Of a DNA stretch of 64,000 nt, positions 26,227 through 43,876 are shown piece after piece. This stretch comes from Sipunculus nudus (lineage: Eukaryota; Annelida; Sipuncula; Golfingiida; Sipunculidae). The notes under the pieces are model-generated. The model had not been told where the DNA came from and did no database searches. It was given only the letters and a program-made list of their open reading frames with translations. Each line of letters starts with the position of its first letter. The stretch's first letter is position 1. The stretch is from NCBI GenBank assembly GCA_026874595.1, contig CM049316.1:13196839-13260838 (forward strand). The letters are read 5' to 3'. A program made the position numbers and the translations under genes.

Positions 26227-29200
26227 TATGTAGTGGTAGAATTTTCTATTTTTCTGTATTTTTTTTTAAATAGTGCTGGAAATATAGAAAATAAGGCCAG
26301 TTTAAGGAAAATGGGAAACTTCTTATATTGTAGTCCTAGGAATAATCATAATTAACATTACTAGCTAAATCGTTGGGGTTCATCCTGGCCCATTTGTTTG
26401 GGGGACTCCTACATGTGTGTCCCAGTAGTAGGAGTTAAAAACTATAGAATCGGGCTTTTGCTTTTTCAACTGTATTACCTATGTTATCATGTACAAATGC
26501 TATAAATAGGGACCTTGTCTGAACAGCATAAACTAACATATAAAAGGTGCTTTCAAAGAGCATAAAAAAGCATATAATTTTACAAATAATGTCATGAAAT
26601 CATAAAAGAATTTCTCAAAAGTGAGTGGGAAGCATGGAACTGTTCGAGTTCATGAATTTTGGTAAAATTATAGAAAGCTGAAGTTGGTCATGTGGCCAAG
26701 AAGCCTATATCAAACTGAGGGTTGCTAAACTGCTGTTTCAAATTCTTTAACATTCAAACAATTTTTTCTTGAGTGGCTTCTGTTAAAGTTTGCTCATTTT
26801 TTTTTTTTTTTTTTTTTTGCTGAATTATTGGACCTTCAGCAATGAAAGGACTATGAGATACTTTGGTATACAAAGCTGGTAGATTTATTGTTGTAACATA
26901 CTGGAGCTCTGCAGGTATATAAGCAAAGCTGTACAGGCAATATAAATAATTAGTGGTCATGTCCAACTTATGAGTAAGATAAATCTATGATATATAAAAT
27001 AAATCTGTATTATAATTTTACTTTCAGTAGACATTTTGATAAAAATATCTTATGAATACGTCAGCTTGAAAAAGCATCGTGCCCAAAGTCTTAAAGTCCC
27101 TATGTATTTCTCAAGGGTGATTTGACGTATCAGGCTGGAATTTGTTATGTCCATCCATGCATCTTCGATTGTGGAGCCAGCTACAGTCATTTTTGCATAG
27201 TGTTTATCCATGCCAATATCCTAGGAGTGATGTTGTGTGCTTTGGTATATGTACCCAGATTCAAAATGTTAGTACTTACTCTGTACATACATGTCACACA
27301 TTTACTTGAAGAGTAATCAAGCACCTTTTAAAAAATTGGTCATTCATGTTATCAGGGAAGGATTATGCCTGATGCATATCCCATTGCAAAGGTTCACATC
27401 AGGCCTGTAGGTCTTGTTATATTATAACTGCATTAAATTTACCCTGGTCACCACATATGTTTGTTACACACATAACATATTTGTATAGTAAGTATGACGC
27501 TTATAAATCGAAATTCTCATTTTAAATTTCTAAAAAAAAATTTAAAGAATTCCACCAAGATGTTTATAGTGTTGGCAATTTGTGCTTTTGCTTCGAATCC
27601 TTCAAACAAATCATTCCATGTCTTACTGAATCAAATTGTCATCCATTGTTAGTTTTATTTTTAAAAAATGTATAATTGAAAAAAAACTATTGTGATATTC
27701 ATGTTCAAAATATTAATGACTTGAGCACCCATTTTTAACTTTTTTAAAAATTAGCAATTTTATATATTTTTCTGTCGATCTATTAATTGCAATTTAAAAA
27801 TCGAAATGAATAATATTAGAAAATAGAGTGAAACGTTCTTTCCCTTTGGTTTTGGTCCCAGAATCCATAGATCAATTAATTAGGTGTGTGAGGGTGTGTG
27901 TGTGTGGGTGTGTGTCCTCAGCGTGTCTAAAGTTTTAATTTTTTCAGATAAACCTGCATTAAAATCCTGTATAAAAGTCAGATATCCTTTTGAATAATAT
28001 TTCTTGCTACGGGCAAGGCCTTAGGTGAGAAATCACATGCCGCAGCTTTAGATCGATCTTACAGTGTGACTGAAATGGGCGTGGTCCAGGTATATTCATG
28101 TTGCATGCTTTTAGCTCACATGTTGGCCAATATTACCGTCCGTGCGTCTTCCGTCATCAATCCCTATGTTAACAATCTTTCTCGGCACAGTCGCTTGGAT
28201 CTGTTAGTGGTTGTGATTTTATCCAGAACTGGACGAAACTGCACTGAATGAGTATATGGTCGTGCCTTACATAGTTACTTCGTACGGAGATGGCGTGTAT
28301 CACAAAAGAGGCCCAAAAAGTCACGTTTGTCCCACGCTTTAGATGATCACTTTATTCGGATTTTCCTTAAAATAAGGATTCAGGCGACTGTTTTTAGCAA
28401 TGCCTATTACCTGCATGTACCTCCTTTTAAACAATCGGCCAAGTCAAACTTCATGAAGGATATCATAACAGAAACATCCTGGTTAAAGTTTTACACTTGT
28501 CGTTTTAGGTCATTTAAAGGTAATACTAGATGTAGGAAATGATTTACATTATACCACTAGATGCGTGTGGTCGTGCGACTACCTGGATACCCCGGCCATA
28601 TAGGGTCCATTATCAAGCATTCAGTTGTTGTACACAATGTCACGTTTCACTAAAAAGGGCTTATCTGGTCAGTTACCTGACAAATAGTGAAGCACAATAC
28701 CGGTACCTATGAACGGGGCGGCCTCAACCCCAGGACAAAGTAATCCCCCGTTATCTATACGGTATTTAAACCTTTGAATTAAAGTTATATTCCTATGTTA
28801 TCACCCGCGAGACTGTATTGGTATGGAGTTAATCTTGTATATTATGATAAACTGGTGATCCAGATAACCTGCAAAATTAAATGGATTATTCCCTCAATGT
28901 TACCCTACATATAAACCTTCACAAAATTTCATTTTTGCTTAAAGTTACCAAAAAAAAAACAACAAGGGGAACATAATGCCCACCTGACGAATGTATAGTA
29001 AAGAGTAATACATTGTGAAAATAATTCAGCCGTTTATTCAGTCTCATATGGCAGTAAATTTAATATTCATTTAACATTATGTATGCTGATGGATGCTTGC
29101 TCCGGTGCTGAGAGTAGGGTTCCTTTCAGATGTTATCGGTGTACCGTTTCCAGTTGCTTGGGCCCGCAGATTTCACACCATTCCAGACATGTATACCTTG

Positions 29201-30539
29201 TGTGTAGGTTTTAGATACGCCTTCCGAGTAGGGAACTGCTGCGGTGATTCACTACGGATCAGCAACAATGCCGATGCTTTATGCATGTTAAATGTGGCGG
29301 AAACGTCCGAATGTTTGTGAATGATTCTTTTCTGTGACTATCATTTCGCGCTCGAGTGAACAGACATAGCAAAGGTAGTCACACTAGAATAAGGTCGGGT
29401 ATGTTTACATGGACGTAATAAGACTCAGTCCTTCAGTCACTTAACAGTGGGCCATTTCTTCCAAATACTTTAGTGATATTTACTCTTACTGGCTGCCGTA
29501 AAGACAGTTGGGCGCTTCCGAACATCTTATAAAAAGACCAACATTTCTTGAACATGAACACAAGTAGACTCAGCGAGTCGGTGTGTATCTTTAACATATG
29601 GACATAAATCGACTGAATACGACAATAATAGCGGAGATATTTACTGAAAAACTAGACGGAAGAAGTTTATGATAAAATTGCCTTAAATAACATAATATGA
29701 GTGAAACCAGCGCGCCCCATAATGAGCGCCCTGGCGTCGGGTCGGCAGGACATAGGGACGGCATCAAACCACACACACCTTTTGACAAGGCCAGAGGGAT
29801 TATAGACATACCCTACCTATTGTCACCGCTAGGTATACTCAAGTTCATCCAGCTGGTAGGTATAAATATCGTGTAACAATCATGACATAGTCTATAACAT
29901 AGTCCAAATTTAAATATCAATGTTAGAAGCTGGAAGGTTACTTTTTTTACCCACCAAACTAGGTACCGAAACGTTATTCATAACTACGCTATATGCATTA
30001 ACAGTACCCATTTTAACTGTACCTATTCTCCATAACAGCAACATGAACAACAAACACAATTTTATGATAACAGCAATAAAAAGGAAACCACTTAAAGCAG
30101 CAAGGGAAGAAGAAATATGCAATACAACGAGAGAAGATGCAAACAGAACAATACCTTTCTCGCTTAAAGAAAGTCTCAAATGCATTTCGGATGAATTCTT
30201 TTAAATCGTGCATCCACATATTCACTGTAGCCCGATCGTTACACATCTTTTACACTGGAAATATTATAATTATCTATATCATATAGTAAACTATAACTAT
30301 AATATATTATAAAGAATATATGTAATTTAATCATGGAGGAAAGACATGCAACTTCGATATTGTATTTTTTACTTAAAAATTACACGGAGTACACGTAGAG
30401 TGTATATACTATGAAAATGTTTGCCTTTAGACGAGAGTTTCTTTATAATACCATCCAATGGCTACAGACCGTCCGACAAAAACATGATACATCCAGTTAT
30501 TCCGGTTGGAGGCAATCGCTTTTTGCCTGTAAAGAAGGA
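26227..30539. other. Intergenic AT-rich sequence, no gene recognised
   Basis: Holds a T run at about 26799-26818, a second copy of the 1985-2135 repeat at 27262-27430, a GT-rich stretch at 27886-27915 and a degenerate TTTAGCTCACATGTTGG repeat fragment near 28110. Short frames at 28066, 28327 and 29093 show no family resemblance. The missing first exon of the MARVEL gene could lie anywhere here, but no convincing candidate was found. Confidence 0.55.
27262..27430 (+). repeat. Dispersed repeat, copy 2 (partner at 1985-2135)
   Basis: Aligns by eye with 1985-2135 through TTAGTACTT, TACATAC, CCTGATGCATATCCC, ATCAGGCCTGTAGG and CTTGTTA. It is not coding. Confidence 0.65.
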
Positions 30540-31215
30540 ACATCTTAAACCCCAAAGCCAAACAGCAGAGTGGGTTGTGCTTCCTGCTTACATGATCCTG
30601 CAGACAAGAGGAGAATCACATGGTGCAGAGACAGCCTCACAAGAGCACGACTCTACTCCTTAGGGATTGTATAGGGACATAGGACTTCTATCCCCACAAT
30701 GCAATAGAGATTCGAAATACACCAGCGGCGTAGGTGTAAATGTAGTGAAGAGGACAATGTAGAGGAAGAGTTCTACAGCCAAAAGAGCAGTGATTTAGCT
30801 TCCAACTTACACGGTCCTACAGACAAAAGAGGAATGGGTTAAGCTCGACGCTTAGACGGTCCTACAGACAAAAGAGGATCTGATTTAGCTCCCCATTGAG
30901 ACGACCATAAAGCATAAGACAGAGTGGGTTTAGCTCACTTCTTCCCGGAACCAGACTGTCCTGTCCTACATCCAAAAGAGGAATAGGTTAAGACCCCCCC
31001 CCCCCTCAGTTAGAATGGGTTTAGCTTCCCATTGAGAAGACAATAAAGCAAATGGGAGACTCGGTTTTTTAGTTCCCCAGTCATCCGGTCCTACAAACAA
31101 AAGAGAAATGGATTTTTACTCTCCAGTCAGATGGCCCAACAGTAAAAAAAGGAATTGGGTTAGCTCCTTCATCAGACGGTCCTATGGCCAAAGGAAAGGA
31201 GCCTGTTTAACCCTC
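30540..31215. repeat. Degenerate 46-50-bp minisatellite, about 10-12 units
   Basis: The core unit is GGTCCTACAGACAAAAGAGG followed by AATGGGTTTAGCTCCC. Clear units lie near 30806, 30850, 30970, 31088 and 31180; others are strongly diverged or interrupted by a C run at about 30994-31005. The frame at 31108-31389 starts inside the array and is not credited as a gene. Confidence 0.8.
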
Positions 31216-31760
31216 GGTTTACTGTTCACGTCGAGCGTCCCCCTTCTTGTGTGCGTGGTTAATGCATACTACCGAGGAATGTTGATAGATATCGGCCTAC
31301 AACAGTTCAAACAGGAGACCGCAGCCCGTGGCGTTTTGTATCATCAGGCTGTGTCTACATTCCGAAAGGTTGAAGTGGAATGTCATTAAGTGAAGCATGA
31401 AAATAAAACTGAAAAGAAATATTCAGTATTTCCAATCTCTCGATGGATTTGACTAATTAAACACCTTTCTGTTTAAAACGTTGGAGCGGTGTAATACACA
31501 CTGCCTGACATGGCGCTGGATTGGCACATTCTCTGATTGTCCAAGCATTCTCCATCTGGTTTCCCCGGCATTTCATGACGGAGTTTAAACCAAATCATGC
31601 GTCTTACAGCATGGTTGTGCGTCTTGCTGATAACCCGTCCGCTGAATACTTCATTGTGTAAGGCTATAACCATTAATCTACATGTTCCACTGAAGGGTGA
31701 ATCATTCAGGGCGATCTTATTATCGTCTATGATCTATTGTTATCCTTTGATGATCCTTAA

Positions 31761-33791
31761 GGGGTGAACCCACCAAAGCCGACACGCGTCCCGACACGTC
31801 TCTCGACACGCTTTACGATACAGATGACGTCCAGTGTGTCGCGATGTCCGCATGTGTCGTGTCAGTGGACCAGCTCACACGACACATCGTGGAGAAGCAC
31901 ACGACACAAGAAGCGTGTCGGCTTTGCATCGCGGGCCTTACGACACGATCGAACATGTTCGATTTATCGTGCGATGAAAACGCGTGTCGGGTTGCGTCGG
32001 TTTCATCTCGACACAACTCGACACGGATCGTGCAGTGGAACTTGACGTGCGACGCACTTTTCACGGCACAAACCGACACGCAGCACTACGTGGAGTGAAT
32101 GGGTCAATGTCAAGGTCACTTCCAGCCAATCAGGAGACAATTTTCTGTTGTCTTGCATCGGTCCTGCCTAGGACTGGGCATCGGTCTGCCTATTTAGGTA
32201 CAATACGTATTGCGATACACTCAATTCGATATCTGATATGTATGGACGATACGCTCCATTTTTCTTTGTATATCATTTCTGCATAAAAGTTCTGAATATA
32301 TAATGTTTCTTATTTTTTAATAAACAGCATATTCACTGCATTTATACTTGATATTGAATGAATAAAAAACACCAAATCAGTTGATAAAAAAACTGATAAA
32401 AAAGCTTCATTTTATGTATCAGGTCCTTAACAGCAGGTCCTTTAAAACAAAAAACAAACCTGAGCAAAACCGCAGGGGCTGCTCTTCCTCTTTAAGGTGA
32501 ATATAATCTCATACCACGGGATGAGCCAAGTTTGTTGTTTAATAGAAGGCTTATAATACGTAATATGTGAACAAACTTTTCCAGACCCCGTTGGCGTAAC
32601 CTCATTCACTGGATAGGCTACTAAAAATTAAAACAACGATCTTGTTTAAGCCCTTTGCACTCCCCCTTTCCCACCATTAAATTATATTCGGTCTGGAATA
32701 TCATACGCTTTTTCCATGTCATGATAGTATACAGTTGTTGAACATTTACCCCTCCCTCAAAGCATTGATCATTCAAAGAATATTAGTCAATCGGAGCTTT
32801 GGCTGGTATACAAGCACTTGGTATTGTTGCGCTAACACTTGATTCAAGTAAAGGTAAAATGGTGAAATTATAAACCCATATACATGCCCTACTATGATCA
32901 CAAAATTAAAAAATAAATAAATATTTAACTGAATGGTAGCAACATTTAATATAAAGTATCAATGTCATCGACGTCAGGAACATCATGTAATCATGGGCCT
33001 TGTGTTTTTTTTTTGGGGGGGGGGGGGGGCAGCATGTTCCCCTCCCTTTTTTTAGGAAAATGGACAATGTATAACGGGGAAAAAGTTTCATGTGCCCCCC
33101 CCCCCTTTTTTTTAGGGGAATAAAACGCGTACTTTTGTACTTAACGATTTCGAGATCATATTTTCAGTTTCTTGTTTCTTAATATTTATATCAATTTTCT
33201 TTCAATTGCGCATCTCATAACAAGAAATTTAGGATATCATGAATGTTCAAACAAATAATGAAAACTAAGCAAAAATAACTTTTATTCACAAATTATACAT
33301 ACCGTATTATGTCTTGGAAAATGATATTGAGAAAGTTTTATATTCTGGCTGGTGGCTATACTGTCCTCATTATCATGAACGGGGCTTTTGCCCGAACTCA
33401 GTGGATTGCCCCCCTCATATTTTCTGAAAAACAGGGCTCATGTGAGTATCGCTCAAACGCGCCCCATTGTCATCGGAGCCATTTGTCTTAAGTCTTAAAA
33501 TTCAAAATATAAAATATATCGTGGCTATAGCTTTATTGCTAAACACTTGCAACAGATAAACTAAAAAAGTCAACTTTCGGCCAACACGCGATAATCTCCA
33601 CGTCATGAACCCCAATGTGTGTCGCGGGTGTGTCGGTCAATTGGTTTGTTATTTTGGCTGCACGACACACTTCACGACACGCTGAGCGACGCAAACCGAC
33701 ACAGCCAAGTGTCGGTGTGTGTCACCTGATTTCTGTGTCGAACTGCGTCGCGCTGTGTCGAGATGCGTGTCGGCCTTGGTGGGTTCACCCC
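31761..33791. mobile_element. 2.0-kb inverted-repeat element with CGACAC-packed, CpG-rich arms
   Basis: The ends are GGGGTGAACCCACCAARGCC inverted, followed on each side by CGACACGC. The left arm (to about 32090) has about a dozen CGACAC or GTGTCG words; the right arm (about 33617-33791) has about nine, mainly in the opposite sense. Flanks are TTAA on the left and TTTA on the right, which would fit a TTAA target duplication with one change (inference; TTAA is used by Kolobok and piggyBac types). The 1.5-kb core is AT-rich and lacks a credible transposase. The overlapping frames on both strands in the left arm are a by-product of its high GC content. Confidence 0.85.
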
Positions 33792-34038
33792 TTTACATCG
33801 ACTCTGCTAATTTGATGTTGCTATCCTTTTTTACCTTAAAATTACCTTGTAGACATTTTACTTTTAGATCGAAAAGCAGGAGAATTTTGTTAAAACTTTT
33901 TACATTCATCTTTCAAATCTTATATGCCGATTGATGTGTATTATTAGGTGAGACTTAAATCATATTAACAGAGACCATGAATAGCCAACATACTGCAATC
34001 TTGAAGTGTTTTGTTTTACCTTTATATTTATATTCCAG

Positions 34039-38609
<4,571 letters not shown>

Positions 38610-38830
38610 GCAGGTTGCCAAGAAACCAGTCCACGAGAGGTTGCCAAGAAACTTTCGAGCTTTCGAGGCTCACTGCCGCGAGTTAAATAGCTTGGGCCAG
38701 AACAGATTTGTACATTCGCTGTTTTTCATTTAGTCGTATTTATCCATACGTAATCTTTAACTTGCTTTATTCCAAAGATATCCTTTCAATATTTATGCAT
38801 AGTCTGATTTCAACTGAAAAATATGTGATT

Positions 38831-38836
38831 AATAAA
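38831..38836 (+). promoter_or_regulatory. Candidate MARVEL-gene poly(A) signal AATAAA
   Basis: First canonical hexamer after the stop, 222 bases downstream, inside GATTAATAAATTTAATTG. Candidate only. Confidence 0.5.
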
Positions 38837-39065
38837 TTTAATTGTAAACAAAACTCAGATTGGGTTGGAAATTGATAATGGGAAGGCGGTTCGGGGTTCT
38901 ATAAGATGCATTGTAATTTTATAATTATGTATTTTCGCTGGGACACCTATATAATACATTAAACATAATATGAAGAATCTATTAAACTTCATCAAGCAAA
39001 AGTTAAACGTGATAAGGCCAAAAAAAAAAAAAAAATAATAATAAATATTATATAAATAAATAAGT

Positions 39066-39352
39066 AAAAGGTATGGTTCTCAGGTACCGATCGCGTCAAT
39101 TACAACTCCCGCATGAAAAAAATGATTTTGATTTCATTCTTTCAAGAAGATAAAATATTACAATTTTGATAAGATTTATTTTGTCATGAAGTGCTATTCC
39201 CTCTATAGCAAAAAAAGAATGTTATTTTCATGCGTTCCCCTGATCATATGACATTTTTATCGAAATATACAAAAAAGGTAGAAAAAAATAAATTAAATAT
39301 CGCCCGACCACCCGCACTGGTTTCAGTAAAAAATGCGAGAACCATACCTTTT
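39066..39352. mobile_element. MITE, 287 bp, AAAAGGTATGGTTCTC ends
   Basis: Sixteen-base inverted ends, AAAAGGTATGGTTCTC at the left and GAGAACCATACCTTTT at the right, bound an AT-rich non-coding body. The family is not assigned. Confidence 0.75.
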
Positions 39353-39837
39353 TGGCCTAATTCATCAACCCTAAGATATTTCATACTTCTTAAGATATAT
39401 ATTGAGTGATGAATATTTGTGTGTGCATTAGCTAGACTGTTTTCATGTGCATATGGTAAAATATTAGAAGATGTAGCTACAAGAGGCCAGTTTTATATAG
39501 AATTGTATATATATATATACTTATATATAATAAGTATATATATTATATTATATTAAATTATATTATATTAAATATGCATGTATCTCTCTGTTGTATGACA
39601 TTTTTAGATTATATATATATGGTGCTTAAATAAAATTTTTGAACGGTTACAGTTTTCATGATTAAAAATGCATGACAGAAATCCGTGGCTATTTCAAGGA
39701 ACAAAATACACGGAAAGAAACCTTAAAAGGAAATTTAAATTAACTGTAAATACAACAAACAAAAAACGCCCGTTCTCTTAAAGTCATGCAAGACTTAAAT
39801 CTCTGTATGACTGAGCTGGCCCCAAATTAAAGAAGCC

Positions 39838-39960
39838 CTATATTATTGCCGCCACCAGGAGGGAATGCGTTCACCACCGTTCGTGTGTGTTTGTTCACAA
39901 TATAACCCGCGCGATCCTGAACAAAATCTCATGAATATTTCAGGGCATTTCTGTAATGTG
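39838..39960 (-). repeat. Inverted partial copy of the 3905-4190 dispersed repeat
   Basis: Read on the minus strand it shares GCCCTGAAATATTCATGA, GTGAACAAACACACACGAA, GGTGAACGC and CCTCCTGGTGGCGGCA with the copies at 3905 and 16715, in the same order. Confidence 0.7.
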
Positions 39961-40590
39961 CCGAGGAATAAACAATTGAATTTTGGTGCGGACCTGGCAT
40001 TTGATATTTTTTCATGAAATGTAAAATTAAAACGGTTTCTATCAAAATCTCGGACGAGTTCGGAAACCAGTGACCTTGCCCTTCATCTTCAAGGTCAAAA
40101 AGGCCAAAATTATTTTTTGTGAACCTCGTAACTTTTTAAGTTTCACATATATATTACTCAGATAACCAAGTTGTTTCCACCAAATTCAATGATGAATTCG
40201 AAAACTGTGAACTTTCGACCTTCATAATCAAGGTCAAATACGCCGAAACAGATTTTTTTTTTGTTAACCCCATAACTGTTAAATCATTCGGTATATTTTT
40301 ATTAAATTCGACCTGTGAAATTTCCTTTCCAAATTTTGTAAGAGTTAAAAAACCGGTGACTTTGACCTTCATCTTCAAGGTCAAATTCACCGAAATAGAA
40401 TTATTTTGTTTACACTTTTACTTTTCATCCACTCAATATATTCTTAAAATTTGATATGTGATATGTTTCTGGAAAATTCTCGGAAGAGTTCGGAAACCAA
40501 TGACCTGGACCTTAATCTTGAAATGGTAATTTTTTCCCTCAAATTTGGGGATGAAAGGCCCATAGGAAGGGAGACATATTGTTGCAAAAA
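39960..40590. repeat. Tandem array of about 140-bp units carrying TCAAGGTCA
   Basis: About four diverged units with GACCTTCATCTTCAAGGTCA followed by AAATNNGCCGAAA and a T-rich block. Exact TCAAGGTCA occurs at 40089-40097, 40228-40236 and 40375-40383 (spacing 139 and 147). The fourth unit has decayed to TTAATCTTGAAATGG. It ends near GATGAAAGGCCCATAGG. The minus-strand frame at 40154-40390 is read-through. Confidence 0.85.
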
Positions 40591-41469
40591 CAACCTCATT
40601 CTACTTATTATTCAATTCAATGTCTAGTTTATTTACACAAGTGGATGGGCCCCTGTAAAAATTACAACCAGTGGCTCCATTAAGCCTTAAAACAGTGTAA
40701 AGACTTTACATCCCCCCCCCCCCTATTTCTTGTTGCCCCCCTGGTAATCTTAAATAATTTCATCCCCCGCACTATTCAGATTGCCTCCAGATGAACTAAT
40801 GATTAATTCTTATGTTCTTATTTCATGATATAGTATTTCATTAAAGCATGCGAAAGATAGGAGATTCAAAAGATGGAATCTTTCTATGAAAACTAAAACT
40901 GTTGCAAAATGTTGATCATGTTGTTTATAATACTCATATTGACTTTTTTTTTACTACAATTCACCAAAGCGCATGACACATCAACTGCAAACATAAGAAA
41001 TAAAATGATTCAAACTAATTTAACTTTGAAGTTAAGAAAAAAGAAATCATATAAAACATACAGAAACAACTGCTCTGAAGGGGTAATTTGAATCGTTGGG
41101 AGAAATCTGAAATCGATTTCAAGTAACCCCGCGGGGTATTCTGAAGTCGATTTCTAGTTAATCTGAAGATCAGGTATCGGTACATAGGCTCTGTTTTATG
41201 TGAAAGAAAAACGTTACCTCTTCAACACTGCGCTCTGACTCAGAGGAGTAACTTCCGGACCACTGTATGTCAGTATGTCTATGGAAATGTGAATTTGGGA
41301 AAACTCTCCTAAAACCGAACCCATACCGCGAAGATTGTTCGGCTACCGATAACTAAAAATGAAATCAACATAGGCTCATTTCAAATGCACAGAAGTTATT
41401 GGTATAACGGTTACTTGGTGGACCATGTCCCGCCGGTCACGTGTGTTGGTCACATGCATGTTTTTTTTT

Positions 41470-41500
<31 letters not shown>

Positions 41501-41899
41501 GCTGGTCTTGTATTGTGGTTCTTTGCATATAAATATCATACAATAATATTCCGGATATTTTCACGGGAAAGATAATTGTATATACTCGTTCAAGGATATG
41601 CTCCTACTTGTTGTTAAATCCAGTGAAATGTACGATTGTGCCGAAATTGCACCGAAAACAATAGTGACATGTTCGTCTGCCAAACCACAGTCATACGACC
41701 CGGTTAAAATACATTCATTTTCATTATCCCGGACTTTGAGAGTAATTTAAAGATATCCCCGTCCTTCAGACAAATCACGCCATTTGTTATAAACAATGAA
41801 AAATAAACTCAAAAAGTTCGACCACAGAACAGGATTTCTAACTCTTCATGAAAACTAATTTTCCTAGTGAATTTTAAAAAATTACGAGGTAACAAGAAT

Positions 41900-43060
41900 T
41901 TCTTTGCGTCGCAGGTGCCATAGTATCCCAAGACAATTAACCCCTACCTTTAAGAATAGGACCCCATTTTCAGCAGCATATACTGACACTTGGCAAGCGA
42001 CCATGGTTTCTTCCATCTATCAATTTGAGGAATATATTTTTTTCACCAAATACGGGAATATTCAAGGTCAAAGCGACTCTCATAGGAGAGGTCATTTTCA
42101 GGCCGAGACACCAATCCACTTCTGAGAAAAGTGCATGCATCAATGAATTCAATAAAAACAAAACAGCTGGTGGCGCCACCTATCTGGTCTACAACATAGC
42201 TATCCAGGACGGCTAAACACGCCAAAATTCCAGGCTGATACATCCATCCACTCCTCAGATATGGATTATTATCCAAAGCAAACAGATGGATGGACGCCCC
42301 CCAAAGACAACTGCAGATGGCGCCACCAATCTTGAATACAAGATGGCGGTATCCAAGATGTATGGACATGCACAATTTCAGGCCAATACGGCAAATCACT
42401 TCTGGGAAAAGGGCATTTATTTATTCTATGAAAACAGGGAGGTAGGTGGCGCCACCTGTTTGGTCCACGAGAAAACTCTCCAAGATGTATGTACATACCA
42501 AATTTCAGACAAATACATTGAACCACTCCTGAGATTTGAGCAATTTTCACCTATAGCAAATGTACGGATGGACGCCACACGAAAACAAATGCAGATGGCA
42601 CCACCAGTCTTGAAAATAAGGTGGAGGTATATCCGAGATTTATGGACAAGCACAATTTCAGCCTATTCTGTCCATCAGTTTTTTTTTTACTTATAATGCT
42701 CAAAGTACTGTCAATTGGCAATGGTGGGTATTAAACGGCGCGAAAACAAGAAAAGGAGAGAAGGTGGCGCCACCTGTCTTCCGGAGAAGACAACACTATC
42801 CAAGATCCTCGGTCAACTTTATTTTTGGACCAATCGATTTTATTTTTAGAATTTGTGAAATTTTCCCCCAAAATGGACTTATTCAAGGTCAAAGTCACTC
42901 TCCTAGTAAAGTTCATGACCCTATATTTATTTGGCTTCGTCCTCTCATCAATATCTATGCACATGTAAAGTTTCGTAAAGGTCCGTGAAATATTTTTAGT
43001 TATCTTTCCTGAAAGAAATCTCTGCGGCGGCGGAGGAACTACCCTGCCTAAACCATATTA
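41900..43060. repeat. Tandem array with GGTGGCGCCACC centres, about 6 units
   Basis: Two unit types alternate. One has GGTGGCGCCACCT (42168, 42447, 42764) followed by a CTATCCAGG or CTCTCCAAGATGTATG word. The other has GCAGATGGCGCCACCAATCT or a variant (about 42315, 42594). Each carries a CAATTTCAGGCC block and a conserved ATTCAAGGTCAAAG lies near either end (42061, 42881). The plus and minus frames, up to 136 residues, are translations of this array and not genes. Confidence 0.8.
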
Positions 43061-43394
43061 TCCCGTCCTTGTCTGGGGATACAATTATTTCAACCTTTTT
43101 CGGGAGATATCAAACTAAAAGGCGACGATGATCAATCATCCACAGTATGCGCTATTTGGACAGACGACAAATAAATGTTGAACTGACCACACTTTGTTAA
43201 GGGCCAATCCAACACCCCGATTAGTATGATTTTTTTTTCATATTCAGTGACTTTACCCCGACTGGGAATAAGGGAAACTTATTTTCCAGGCTTACCCCCC
43301 CCCCCCCCCCCCCCCCCCGATTTCTAGGATGGATGAGAACCCTGCAGAATGATTTTTTTGGTTATTCTATAATGAAGGAGAGAACCTATGTCCA

Positions 43395-43610
43395 TTCTCT
43401 TTAAAGGGGCAATGTCACCTTCCGTTTGAAAAAGAATTTACGATTTCTGGCTTCCTCCTATATATTAATGTTCTATGGGTAATTTTTGTTGTGAAAAGTT
43501 CATAAAAGGCCTTCGTGAAGGATGTGTGTACTTGTTCATCAACATGTTTGTACAAAGCAATGTTGACAGACAGGAAAAACATGTAACCTAAGGTGGTAGG
43601 TTGCATAATA
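43395..43610. repeat. Dispersed repeat fragment (partner at 62575-62740)
   Basis: Shares GATTTCTGGCTT, GCAATGTTGACA, AAAAACATG and AACCTAAGRTG with 62575-62740 in the same order. It directly precedes the Tigger end at 43611. Confidence 0.55.
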
Positions 43611-43876
43611 CAGTAAAACCCCGCTAACACGACCACTTGCGGGACTAGGCAAAGTGGTCGTGTTAGCGGGGTGGTCGTGTTAGCGGGCTGATTGTACATA
43701 AGTCTGCCAATAATAACCCAGGCGATAATATGGGTATTTCAAGTAAATGTTAAGTTGTTGTCCCTGTTTAATATAAGAATTAAATATAAAGAAAATTAAA
43801 TAAATATGAACATGATTCAAAAAGTTTTATTCACATAGAAACAAAACACACAAATGAAACAAATAGATTGACTATA

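Noticed and set aside
31108-31389. 93-residue frame with a hydrophobic stretch as a MARVEL first exon
   Set aside because: It begins inside a minisatellite, has no donor in the right phase, and its hydrophobic part does not resemble the start of MARVEL segment 1.
31764-32286. Overlapping 84-100-residue frames on both strands
   Set aside because: They lie in the GC-rich arm of the inverted-repeat element, where stops are rare in all frames.
42286-42696. 136-residue plus-strand frame
   Set aside because: It spans tandem units of the GGTGGCGCCACC array, and the same peptide words recur in other units and at 1690-1925.
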